From assembly GCA_024280755.1 (NCBI GenBank), contig JAJRPN010000030.1, forward strand, positions 84,034 to 148,033: a DNA stretch of 64,000 nt. The letters run 5' to 3'. Source of the stretch: Planctomycetota bacterium (lineage in GTDB: Bacteria; Planctomycetota; Phycisphaerae; Phycisphaerales; UBA1924). Shown piece after piece: positions 50,021 to 58,900 of this stretch. The first letter of the stretch is position 1. Every line of letters begins with the position of its first letter. Position numbers and translations under genes: made by a program. The notes below the pieces were generated by a model, which saw only the letters and a program-made list of their open reading frames with translations, made no database searches and was not told the DNA's origin.

Positions 50021-51268
50021 TTGCCCACATATTCGCACTCCAAGATAGAATGTTTTCGTAATTGCCCACGTCAGTATTACTATCGATATGTCGTGAAACT
50101 TGATCTGCCAGACACGCCACGCCAAGTCGCACTTTTCTTCGGCTCACGCTGCCACGATGCGCTTGAATGGCTTTATAAACAAGTGATGACTGGTATTGTG
50201 CCGAGCAAGGACGAAGCACTCGCCGAGTTCAATCTGCTCTGGAAAAATAGCTGGGGCGAGGACATCGTCATCCAAGACGAAGGAATGGACGAACAGAAGT
50301 ATATTGCTCTAGGCGAGCTATGCGTCGGGAACTATTACGATGCGCATCACCCATTTGATGACTCAATCACCATTGAGCTCGAACAGATGGTTCGGTTTGA
50401 TTTGAACAGTGAGCAGGATATCGGAATGGTCGGATATATCGATCGGCTCGCCAAAGGTGATGATGGCATTTGGCACATCCATGATTACAAGACCAATAAG
50501 CGCCTACCAACGCAAGCTGACATGGACTCGAATCCACAACTGGCGTACTACGAGATTGGGATCCGCCAGATGTGGCCGAGTATCGAACGCGTCGAACTGC
50601 ACTGGCATTTTCTTCGTTTCGGAGAGACCATCACCTCAGCACGCACAACTCAGCAACTTACGGATCTTCAGAACAATGCTCTAGGCACGATCCATGATAT
50701 TGGTTTACGAGGTAAAGACGAAGAAGCCTTCGAGACTAATGAGACTGGCTTGTGCCGATTCTGTGATTACCAATCGGTCTGCCCAATCAAGAAACACGAG
50801 GTGCGTGTGAACGGGCTGCCGATCAATGACTACAAGGATGAGCCCGGCATTAAGCTCGTTAACGCATGGGCTGAGCTTAAATCCAAGAAGGACGAGCTCA
50901 AAGGGGCGTTCACGCTCCAAACCAATGAAATCGATGATGAGATAGAACAGATCCAAGAAGCGTTACTTGAGTACGCCAGTCGCGAAGGCATGAGCGTTGT
51001 TCAAGGCGATGAGCTCGAAGCGACCATTCGCACCAGCGAGAAAGCAGTCTTCCCACGAAAAACATCCCAACCAGAACAGTACAAAAAATTCGAAAACCTA
51101 CTCCAAGAATCCTCCTTCTGGGACATGGTCAGCAGCCTTGATGCGAGCTCCCTTCGCACCCTCTGGAAACAACCCGACACACTCAATCCTGAGCTCCGCC
51201 AAATCCTTGGAGCGTTTGTTCAGATCGAGGAGGAAACGAAGATGGGGATTCGTGGCAAGCGGTCTTGA
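50021..51268 (+). CDS. RecB/Cas4-like Fe-S PD-(D/E)XK nuclease
   Basis: 415 aa. Starts SHSKIECFRNCPRQYYYRYV, the first Cys motif of Cas4/AddB-like nucleases. GYIDRL...WHIHDYKTNK provides Asp and the DxK active site, then QLAYYEIGIRQ. GLCRFCDYQSVCP gives three more cysteines for an iron-sulphur cluster. A C-terminal extension of about 150 residues is helical (WAELKSKKDELKGAF). The TTG start is accepted because GAGGA lies seven bases upstream and no ATG in frame fits. It would process DNA ends in repair or defence. Divergent from the HEPN gene. Confidence 0.88.
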   Translation: MPTYSHSKIECFRNCPRQYYYRYVVKLDLPDTPRQVALFFGSRCHDALEWLYKQVMTGIVPSKDEALAEFNLLWKNSWGEDIVIQDEGMDEQKYIALGELCVGNYYDAHHPFDDSITIELEQMVRFDLNSEQDIGMVGYIDRLAKGDDGIWHIHDYKTNKRLPTQADMDSNPQLAYYEIGIRQMWPSIERVELHWHFLRFGETITSARTTQQLTDLQNNALGTIHDIGLRGKDEEAFETNETGLCRFCDYQSVCPIKKHEVRVNGLPINDYKDEPGIKLVNAWAELKSKKDELKGAFTLQTNEIDDEIEQIQEALLEYASREGMSVVQGDELEATIRTSEKAVFPRKTSQPEQYKKFENLLQESSFWDMVSSLDASSLRTLWKQPDTLNPELRQILGAFVQIEEETKMGIRGKRS

Positions 51269-51341
51269 AGCAGATCACTTTGTTATCTATGAGAATTTGC
51301 TAACGAATTCCCAAAGAACAAAAGTAGAGGCAATTAGTTCG

Positions 51342-51401
51342 GAGTAGGGGGCCAGCGAGTCTCGCATTAAAGAATGGACTAGATTCCGCGGGGCAGGTCG
51401 C
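51342..51401. repeat. Fused relics of two IS ends
   Basis: GAGTAGGGGGCCAGCGAGT (51343-51361) matches the terminal repeat of the IS at 52695. It runs straight into a stretch (51361-51398, CTCGCATTAAAGAATGGACT onward to GGGGCAGGTC) that aligns, with one gap and a few differences, to the reverse complement of the IS3-family tip at 63861-63900. It probably records one IS inserted next to another, then decay. The remaining bases between 51269 and 51456 show no gene. Confidence 0.65.
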
Positions 51402-51456
51402 CAAACCCAATGGGGCAAAAATGCAACTGGCATACTATAGATATAAAACAATAACA

Positions 51457-52575
51457 CTATTTGCCCTTCGCCTCAGTGGTTGTGAGGCGATAGCTCGTGC
51501 TGCGACCGCCACCGGGGTTTTGTAGAAGGATGCCGCGGTCGACCAGTTCACGGATATCGCGGAGTGCGGTGTCGGTTGAGCATTTGGCGAGTTTGGCGTA
51601 TTTGGATGTGCTCATGTGGCCTTTGAAGCCGTTGAGCATTCGGTTGATGATTGAGCGTTGGCGTTCGTTGACTGGATCTTGATTGATCCATTGCCACAGC
51701 TTGGCTTTGTACATCACAGCCGCCAAAGTTTCTTGGGCACCTTCGACCGCATTGTCCAGGCATGACAGGAACCACTCCAACCAGAATGTGATGTCGAGGG
51801 TTCCGCGTTGGGATGATTCGAGACGGAGGTAGTACTTCTTACGCTCGACTTCGATTTGCGAGGACATGCTGTAGAAACGCTCGGACATGTTGTCGGCTCG
51901 CGCGAGTGCCATGTCGGCGATGGCTCGTGCAATGCGACCGTTGCCGTCTTCGAATGGATGGATTGTCACAAACCAGAAGTGAGCGATTGCTGCTTTGATG
52001 ACAGGGTCGGTCGTTGGTGGTGCGTTGAACCAATCGAGGAATGCTGTCATCTCGCCGTCGAGTCGATCTGCAATGGGTGCTTCGTAGTGGACTTTCTCAT
52101 GGCCAATCGGCCCAGAGACCACCTGCATCGCACCGGCTTCCTTTGGTCGCCATGCGCCAACGACCATCTTTCGCATTCCGCTGCGACCGGTAGGGAACAG
52201 AGCCGCGTGCCAATCAAAGAGGCGGTCTTTGGTCAATGGCGACTCGTAGCCCTGGGTGGCATCGAGCATCATCTCGACGACGCCTTCGACATCACGCCCA
52301 GCTTGGGGGAGCCCGGCGATGTCTAAGCCGAGTCGGCGAGCGAGTGAGGAACGAACTTCATCAGGATTGAGCGGCTCACCCTCGATGGCGGAGGACTTGA
52401 CCACATCGTTTGTCAGTGTGGTGAGGCTTGCCTCGGTACGGAGATCGAAGCCCATGGACTCCATCTTGCCGAGTAGCAGCCCTTGCTTGTGGCGTACCGC
52501 AGCAAGGGCCGACGCCAAGGCATCCGCGTCCCATAAGAACTGAGGCCAATCTGTATTTTCATGGATATACGCCAT
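51457..52575 (-). CDS. Fic-family protein (DUF4172 N-terminus), AMPylator type
   Basis: 372 aa. Fic motif HPFEDGNGRIARA (catalytic His about 206) is complete. An N-terminal inhibitory helix SSAIEGE (about residues 61-67) precedes it, as in self-inhibited class II enzymes, and the far N-terminus (WPQFLWDADALASALAAVR) is the DUF4172 domain. The C-terminal 60 residues form a winged helix (MSTSKYAKLAKCSTDTALRDIREL), so it may bind its own promoter. It would transfer AMP to protein hydroxyls. ATG at 52575 follows an in-frame GTG at 52581. The promoter and two palindromes directly upstream support autoregulation. Confidence 0.92.
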   Translation of the reverse strand: MAYIHENTDWPQFLWDADALASALAAVRHKQGLLLGKMESMGFDLRTEASLTTLTNDVVKSSAIEGEPLNPDEVRSSLARRLGLDIAGLPQAGRDVEGVVEMMLDATQGYESPLTKDRLFDWHAALFPTGRSGMRKMVVGAWRPKEAGAMQVVSGPIGHEKVHYEAPIADRLDGEMTAFLDWFNAPPTTDPVIKAAIAHFWFVTIHPFEDGNGRIARAIADMALARADNMSERFYSMSSQIEVERKKYYLRLESSQRGTLDITFWLEWFLSCLDNAVEGAQETLAAVMYKAKLWQWINQDPVNERQRSIINRMLNGFKGHMSTSKYAKLAKCSTDTALRDIRELVDRGILLQNPGGGRSTSYRLTTTEAKGK

Positions 52576-52672
52576 AATCACCGCTTTCTTTGCGGCGATT
52601 ATACACGGTATTCACTGCACACGCAAGCGGAACCCTGCATGATTTGCGGTGAATAGGCGGCCTAATCACCGC
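52574..52672 (-). promoter_or_regulatory. Fic promoter with two palindromic operators
   Basis: Minus-strand promoter: TTGCGT at 52626-52621, 17-bp spacer, TATAAT at 52603-52598. Operator 1, ATAATCACCGC-N7-GCGGCGATTAT (52574-52602), covers the -10 and the start codon. Operator 2, GCGGTGA-N13-TCACCGC (52646-52672), lies upstream of the -35. The half-site (T)AATCACCGC recurs, so one protein, perhaps Fic through its winged helix, could bind both and repress. Confidence 0.75.
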
Positions 52673-52694
52673 ATTACTCGGTATTTCACAACGA

Positions 52695-54150
52695 GTAGGA
52701 GGCCAGCAAGTTTGTGTGGCATGCTTGAGGCATTGTGTTCAGCCTTCATGCGGCTCTATCTTGCTCTCTGACTCTAATATCGAGTCGAAAGAGTTTCGGA
52801 TCCCCACGAGTTGATTGTCTGTCGATTCGAATTGTCGGTTCTGCACCGCCCCCATGCGTAAATCGAACAGGATCTCGCTCAATGCCTACTAACTGTTCAT
52901 TCGGCGTATGGGCAGGATGTGCTCCGTGCACGCGGTGCTCATTGTACCAGATTTGAAACTCATCGAGCCGCTCTTGGATCCGTGCTTCGGTAGGAATGAG
53001 GCAACTCGGTCGCAACCAACTCTTCAATGTGCTGAAGAACCGTTCGATCTTCGCATTGAGCTGCCAAACCCGCACCTTGCAACGAACATGCACAATGCCT
53101 TGAGCCCGGCATGCATCAGTAAACTGCACGCGAAACTGTGAGCCTCGATCACTGATTAAGAACCGTGGTGTTGTGTCGGATTGCACCGCGGCATTCTGGA
53201 TAAGTCTGACCATGTCATCCGTCGTTACGCGCCGGTTAAACACTTGTATTGCCAAGAGTTTTCGAGAATACCCATCCAGCACCGCTGCAATCTCGAACCG
53301 TTTCCAAAGTACCCCGACTTCAGTGATATCGGTGTGCCAGACAAAGTGAGGGGCCTTGGGATTCATGAGGTGGATGGCATCCCCAGCATCCGGTGTGGGG
53401 ACATGCCTTTGCCAACGATCGGTTTTACATCGCTCTTCTTCAAGGATTCGTCGTATTGATGTTCGGCTGATCTGGATCCCCGCTCTGATCATGTGGAGAG
53501 CAATGGTCCTCGTGCCAAACTCACGCTCGGGGCATAGCCGCCGGATCTCATGAACCGTCCACCGCACCGCTTCATGAAGCCGATTCCAAGGCGGCTCGCC
53601 GAGTAATCGTTCCGCTCTTCCTTTATCTCGCAAAGATCGGCGCCAGTTCCGAATTGTGTTGGGATGCACCCCGAATCGAAGTGCAGTTTGCTTCGAACTC
53701 CACCCTCTGAATACGGAGAGTTGCAAGATCTCAGCCCGTTGTCTGGGATCGAACTGAGGCCGTCTTCGGGGAGGTTTGGCCATTCGCTGCGCCCTGAAGA
53801 TGGCCACCTCCCGCTCAAGCATTGCCGTCTCTGTATAGAGATGATCCCGCTGCCCCAACATTCTCGTCATTGGAGCTGCATGGGAGAGTGCACGAGTACG
53901 CGCCAGCCCGTATCCTTGAGCCATGGCGATCGCAATCGACTCAATCAGGTGCCACAAACTCCGCGAATCAGGGGACACACGCCGTGTTTTGCGATGTCCA
54001 GGTCTTGGCGTTTGGACAAGGTGCATATCGCCAGAAATCGTTGGTATTGACCCATTCATGGCCGATTCTAGCGAGATTCAACGCCGATTGTCGCTCAAAA
54101 AACCGGACAAAACGGACATCAAAACCCACAACAAACTGCTGGCCCCCCAC
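52695..54150. mobile_element. Apparently complete DDE insertion sequence (IS481/IS3-like)
   Basis: 1456-bp element. The left tip GTAGGAGGCCAGCAAGTTTG and the inverted right tip GTGGGGGGCCAGCAGTTTG (from 54150 leftward) are imperfect terminal repeats. A single transposase gene fills the interior on the minus strand. No clear target duplication could be seen at the edges. Solitary copies of its tip occur at 40313 and 51342 and perhaps 31952. Confidence 0.75.
52746..54059 (-). CDS. DDE transposase with integrase core
   Basis: 437 aa. Helix-turn-helix in the first half (LSVFRGWSSKQTALRFGVHPNTIRNW). The integrase core has VWHTDITEV (first Asp), FLISDRGSQFRV (second Asp) and LNAKIERFFSTLKSW (Glu), so the catalytic triad is complete; LDEFQIWYNEHRVHGAHPAHTPNEQ is the usual tail motif. 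A single reading frame without frameshift fits IS481-like elements better than classic IS3. It lies inside the terminal repeats and seems intact, so the element may still move. Confidence 0.92.
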   Translation of the reverse strand: MNGSIPTISGDMHLVQTPRPGHRKTRRVSPDSRSLWHLIESIAIAMAQGYGLARTRALSHAAPMTRMLGQRDHLYTETAMLEREVAIFRAQRMAKPPRRRPQFDPRQRAEILQLSVFRGWSSKQTALRFGVHPNTIRNWRRSLRDKGRAERLLGEPPWNRLHEAVRWTVHEIRRLCPEREFGTRTIALHMIRAGIQISRTSIRRILEEERCKTDRWQRHVPTPDAGDAIHLMNPKAPHFVWHTDITEVGVLWKRFEIAAVLDGYSRKLLAIQVFNRRVTTDDMVRLIQNAAVQSDTTPRFLISDRGSQFRVQFTDACRAQGIVHVRCKVRVWQLNAKIERFFSTLKSWLRPSCLIPTEARIQERLDEFQIWYNEHRVHGAHPAHTPNEQLVGIERDPVRFTHGGGAEPTIRIDRQSTRGDPKLFRLDIRVREQDRAA

Positions 54151-54232
54151 GGTATGGGGCAAAGAGGCTCGTAATACCGGGACTCGAGAGAGCCGAGAGA
54201 CACAATGCCATATGCAGGATCTCTCCCCGTTG

Positions 54233-54265
54233 AACCGTGTTTCTGATTCAGGAACACGGTTTTTT
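54233..54265 (+). terminator. Rho-independent terminator upstream of sigma factor gene
   Basis: Stem AACCGTGTT / AACACGGTT with an 11-nt loop and six T's. It stands between the IS right end and the sigma gene, with no intact gene in front of it, so it probably belonged to a gene or small RNA disrupted when the IS arrived. Confidence 0.8.
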
Positions 54266-54282
54266 AGTGGGATTTCGAGGGT

Positions 54283-54394
54283 GAGTTCCAAAAGAGTTCC
54301 AAATACGGCGATTTTTTTACCTCGGACGGAGTTCCAAATTATTCTCCGTAAACCATGATATGATTGATGCTGGAACTCAAATCAAATTATTCTC
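54283..54394 (+). promoter_or_regulatory. Repeated GAGTTCCA motifs before ECF sigma gene
   Basis: GAGTTCCA occurs three times in direct orientation (54283, 54294, 54329) and once inverted as TGGAACTC (54371-54378). AAATTATTCTC occurs twice (54337-54347, 54384-54394). GGAAC is a common -35 core for ECF sigma factors, so TGGAACTC with a -10-like stretch around TTCTC could be an autoregulated promoter, and the direct repeats an activator or repressor array. The stretch from 54151 to 54418 has no gene apart from this. Confidence 0.5.
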
Positions 54395-54418
54395 TTTAGA
54401 CATACGGCGAGCATCTCC

Positions 54419-55093
54419 ATGAAAACCCATCAGTTGATACGAAATGAACTGGATGAAAAAGAACGCCTCCGCTTGTTTCGAAAACTCCGATTGATCGCTG
54501 TCCGAAAAGGCATCCCAGATCATGAGGTAGACGATTTGGCTCAAGAGTGTTTTCAGAAGGTCTGGAAGTGTTTGAATAATCGTGAACTGTCATGCAAATG
54601 CGGCGGAGCCTTTGACAATGCGCAATGTCAACGATGCGGAACAGAGTTCTCCCAAGCATTTGAAAACTACTTGGTAAGATCACTTGCCAATCTCATCACT
54701 TCAAGGTTTAGAAAAAAACGGCGTCAACCGCGTTTAAGAGAACTAAATGATCAAGCCGAGGCAATCAAAGCTCCTCCCATCGAGGCAGCGGATAAGCCAA
54801 CGATCAATCAGGAACAAATAATCAAAGCCTGTGAAAGTGTTCGCGAGCAACTCAGGCCTGAAGATATCCAGTTGTTGCGAAATCGCTACATAAGCGATTG
54901 GAGTTGGATAAAAGTTGGAGAGTATCTGAAGCCTCCAATCAATGCTGACCAGGCTCGTAAAAAAGCAGGAAGAATTGGCAACTCCATTCTTCGGCAATTT
55001 CAATCGGAGTTGGGGTTGTTGGTGCATGAGCTACTTTTATATCCATTTTCACAGTTGGCCGGACAGTTGCTGACGGAGGAAACCCATGACTAA
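54419..55093 (+). CDS. ECF-type RNA polymerase sigma factor with zinc-ribbon insert
   Basis: 224 aa. Region 2 is recognisable (VDDLAQECFQKVWKCL), as is a region 4-like helix-turn-helix near the end (LRNRYISDWSWIKVGEYL). Between them, after region 2 begins, is an inserted CKCGGAFDNAQCQRCG, four cysteines able to hold zinc, followed by FENYLVRSLANLITSRFRKKRR. This insert is not part of ordinary ECF factors. It overlaps the next gene by 8 bp and shares the locus with a TPR-CHAT protease on the other strand. It would direct RNA polymerase to a small regulon when released or activated. Confidence 0.8.
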   Translation: MKTHQLIRNELDEKERLRLFRKLRLIAVRKGIPDHEVDDLAQECFQKVWKCLNNRELSCKCGGAFDNAQCQRCGTEFSQAFENYLVRSLANLITSRFRKKRRQPRLRELNDQAEAIKAPPIEAADKPTINQEQIIKACESVREQLRPEDIQLLRNRYISDWSWIKVGEYLKPPINADQARKKAGRIGNSILRQFQSELGLLVHELLLYPFSQLAGQLLTEETHD

Positions 55094-55991
55094 TCCTCGT
55101 TCTATCCTTGCCAGCATCATTCTCGAACTTCGGCAACCTTCTGCCAGTGAGTTGAGTTCTGAGTTTCGAACTGGGGTTGAGCAGTATTTGATGTTGTGCT
55201 GTGTGAATCCTTCATTCTTAGCTGCTCATGTTCAGCAGTTGACTGGTCACTTTGATGTTTCAGACTATCAGCAAAGAGAGTTTTTGGACTCGATTCACTA
55301 CCGAGATTTGATCTTGAGTTCAGGATTCAGCAGACTCAAAGATCAAGAGTTGCTTGTGATGAGCTTAGACCTTGTCGGACTGCAGGAGATTGGACAAGAA
55401 ATCAGTGTTCAATCATGCGCGGGCACACTCACGCCTGTGTGGGCTGATTTTTTACACTCGGAACACCCAACTCTCGGGCAAGAACTGCCTTCGATATCTG
55501 ATCGAGAAATATCAACTCGATTAGCATTCATTGGCGATGCGCAAGATTCAGTCGAGCTTTCAGATTCCCAAGAGGCTGAACCAGTCTTGGCTGGTGATGT
55601 GTGGAGAGGTGAGGTTGGGGATCAAGATGGCCAAGAAGAATCGGATGAGCCACGATCTTTGAATGGATACCCTCAACTCTTTGTGCTTGAAGATATCTCG
55701 GGGAGTCTTGATTCAGAGATTGGCTCAAAGATTGAAATCCAGGTTGATATTCAGTATGGTCATCAAGAGCTTCTCGTCAGTGCTTTCTTGCCATTTGTCG
55801 ATCGAGAAATCACTGATTTGTCAATGAGGTGGTTGGATCAGAATGAGCAAGTGCTTGGGACAGCCGTTGCTGATGAGGCGATTGTGCTTGTGGTGAAATC
55901 TGAACGCCACCCAAGACCATACGATACCATCGAGCTATCGATTGATGTCCGAGACTGTACTACAACATCATTACTGCGGATTGAACTCTAG
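55086..55991 (+). CDS. Unknown partner of sigma factor (possible protease target)
   Basis: 301 aa, no family recognised. The N-terminal 110 residues look helical (ASELSSEFRTGVEQYLMLC). Then comes an acidic flexible-looking linker at about 150-195 (DSVELSDSQEAEPVLAGD, DQDGQEESDEPRS), and finally a beta-rich domain with an Ig-like look (KIEIQVDIQYGHQELLVSAF, YDTIELSIDV). Helix-linker-beta layout directly behind a sigma gene (8-bp overlap) and next to a CHAT protease suggests an anti-sigma or scaffold cut in the linker. That is inference from arrangement only. Its stop is 3 bp from the CHAT gene stop, convergent. Confidence 0.6.
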   Translation: MTNPRSILASIILELRQPSASELSSEFRTGVEQYLMLCCVNPSFLAAHVQQLTGHFDVSDYQQREFLDSIHYRDLILSSGFSRLKDQELLVMSLDLVGLQEIGQEISVQSCAGTLTPVWADFLHSEHPTLGQELPSISDREISTRLAFIGDAQDSVELSDSQEAEPVLAGDVWRGEVGDQDGQEESDEPRSLNGYPQLFVLEDISGSLDSEIGSKIEIQVDIQYGHQELLVSAFLPFVDREITDLSMRWLDQNEQVLGTAVADEAIVLVVKSERHPRPYDTIELSIDVRDCTTTSLLRIEL

Positions 55992-55994
55992 TTC

Positions 55995-58900
55995 CTACCC
56001 TGCACCTGTGACTGCAAATGAAGCCCAATATACGGGGTGGCTATAAGGGTGTGAGTCTTCGCCCGTGGCTTGCTCTTTTTCGCGGTGCGTGCTCATCATC
56101 TTTGTTTCTGCAGGAGTCAGTTGGTCAGGGAGTAGCTTGCTGACTTCACGAAGTGTACTTGTCTTCAGCCACTGCTTTGCCTCTTGGAGTGCGGAAACAG
56201 GGTTGAGAGGTTGAGCAGCAGAATCTTGTTCATTCCCCCGAAGAAGGATATCATAGAACTTGATCATCAATAAATAAGTCGCCGTATCGTCAACCTTCCA
56301 TCGGCTGGCAACAATGTTCTTCGCTCCCATGTGCATGAAGCCGAGCGGCAATGCTATTTGTGAATCCGCTATCTTGGGGCCACTCCCGCTGTGACATGCA
56401 GAGAGTACTGCAAGTTCGCAATGCTTTAGTGCACCGCCGAATGACTCAAGTATTTCTTCGAGCTTGATCTCACCGAGATGATTTGTTTCTGGTGATATGA
56501 GTATGCGTGCGTCTTGTGGGGCTACCACCGAGCCAGGGAAAGCGTGGGTGGCGAGGTGGAGTATTTGGCAGTCTTTGAAATGAGCAAGCATATGGCTTTG
56601 AGTGGCTTCATTGGCGATCAGTGACTTGCTTTGCCATCCAGAGTCTTTGGCAAGCTGAACAATTTTGATTGCTTCGGTGCCAGAGCGGGGAAGTGGAGGG
56701 AATTCGTTGTTTGAACTGTCATGCGGCAAAGTTGTGCTGTTTGTTGAATTTGCGGCGGAATAGCTCGGGTTGCCGATGGCGAGTAGGTGTCCGCCAGGTG
56801 GATATGCCTCCTTCGCTTTCGAACCTTGGTTCCGAAGATATGAGAGTGCAGAAATAGATGGTGTTTCTGGCCAAAGTTTTTGTGTGAAGTGGGATCGGCC
56901 AGACAGTTCAGCGATTGATCCGAGCGGAAGTTGATGGAGTGGCCCATCTGGAATCACAATGACCTTCTTGATGTTCGCCATTGCGTATTGGACAATACGA
57001 GGAACCAGCACATCGATTAACTCACTCGCTTCAGCTACGAGCAGTTCGTTATTATCCTTTGCTTGAATGCTCTGATAGAGAGCATTGATGCGGTCGGATA
57101 GATCGTGGGTTTCATTTGCCGCGGCAATTGGTTCGGCAATTGGCAGAGAGCCGTTTGTCGTATGAAGTGTCAAGGTGATGAAGTTCAGGCTCCAGGTGTA
57201 TGTCAAGATCGCCTCATCTTCGCTCAGTAGGCGGATGCAATCAGCGATGGGGCAGGGTTCTGCGGAAGGGATGAGTTCTTGTTCTAGAGTAGACCACTCG
57301 GCGTCGAGTGATTCGCTCAGAGCCAAAGCGGTTTGAAGTGAATGAGAGTCATTGGACTCGTACGCTTTGTTTAGTCTTTCCCCCAAGTCGACTCGCAATT
57401 TGTTCAGCTTGTAAAACTGTTCTAGTTGATCGCTATTCCATGTTCCTTCCGCAAATATTTGTTGAGCCAAATCAGTTAGCGATTTCCCGTGCTGAGAGAG
57501 AATGTCAAGCGTCACACGGTTTCGACCTATTTCCATGATATCGACAATCGTATCAGGGTCCTCATCCACCTTAGCATGACACCATGCGGCAGCCCCCACA
57601 GTATCTTGAAGCATATGAAGATGCGACATGGAGAGACGGTTTTCAATCCCTCCCGCAAGTTTCCTGAGTGCATTGATGGAACGAAGTATTCTAAACAACA
57701 ATCGATTGGCAGCTTCGAGGTCGTTGGTAGCCTGCCTCCTAATCAGGAGGTCAGCAAGATTGTTGAGAGTTCGGAGTAAATCTGGGTGGTCTTTGTGCAG
57801 TGTGTATGAACGAATGAACACGCATTCGCTTAAAGTGTCAATTGCTTCATCAAAACAATTTTGGTCGCCTTGTGATTCGGATAGATTATTGAGTGTCGTG
57901 CACAGTATCTCGATCTCTCTTGGAGACAGATCACGATCTCTATATTGATCGATCTTTGTGTTCAAGATACCTTCTGCTTCAGAATGTTCGCCCGATGCAC
58001 CAGATGCGGTGGCGTACGCGATGAAGCTTGCAACAGTATCAGTATGCTCTTCACCCAATACCTCAGCTCTTTTCTCCCAGCATTCATGATGCATAGTGGC
58101 GGCAGTGGCATGGAAACCTTGAACCTGCAATGAATACGCCGCTGAGTACAAATATGTCAAAGTTGTCGGGTGATTCGGACCAAGTGTGGAAGAGTTGCAT
58201 GCTTGCTCGTAGAAGGCATAAAAATCTTGAGTGTTCTCAGTTGGACGCTCTGTCATCTGCTTGATAGCGGACTTGTTGTGTTCAAACTGAGAGATCAAAT
58301 CATCGGGTATGTCGTGTGTACTTTGAGCAATATGCACTCCGCCTTCCTTGATAATCGCATTTGCTTCAATGAATCTCGAAGACTTTGCATAATCGGCGGA
58401 TAAGTTGGAATAAGTTCTGATGGTGTCGGGGTGAGTTGGTCCAACTTCGCTGGATTCTTTACGCAGTTGAAGACACTCTTTTCGGATTTCGATTGCCTGT
58501 TTAAATTGTCCGAGACGAGCATATGCGCTTGCAAGATTACTCTGTGCAGTTAATGTTGATGAGTGGTGTTTGCCAAAATCTTTGTGGTTTAATCGTATTT
58601 CATATACATGGAAAAATACTTGCACCGCTTCTTCACATCGGTCGGCGTGCACCAGTGCTTCTCCGAGTACGCTATTGTTTTTCGCGGTGTGGATATGATC
58701 GATACCGGCCATCTTCGATTCATTCATGATCAATCGGCATTCGGTTAGGATATCAATTGCCTCTCGATATTTGTGCTGTTCGAGCAGCACTCCCCCGAGG
58801 AATGTCATTAATGCACACAGCCCGGATTCCGCCACAGAGTGCTTCTTTGGTCTTTTCCAAGTCTGGTAGATTTCTGAATAGAATGTTTCTGCATCTTCAA

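Noticed and set aside
54151..54265. tmRNA or tRNA fragment after the IS right end
   Set aside because: No acceptor or T-arm pattern could be matched; only the terminator is solid.
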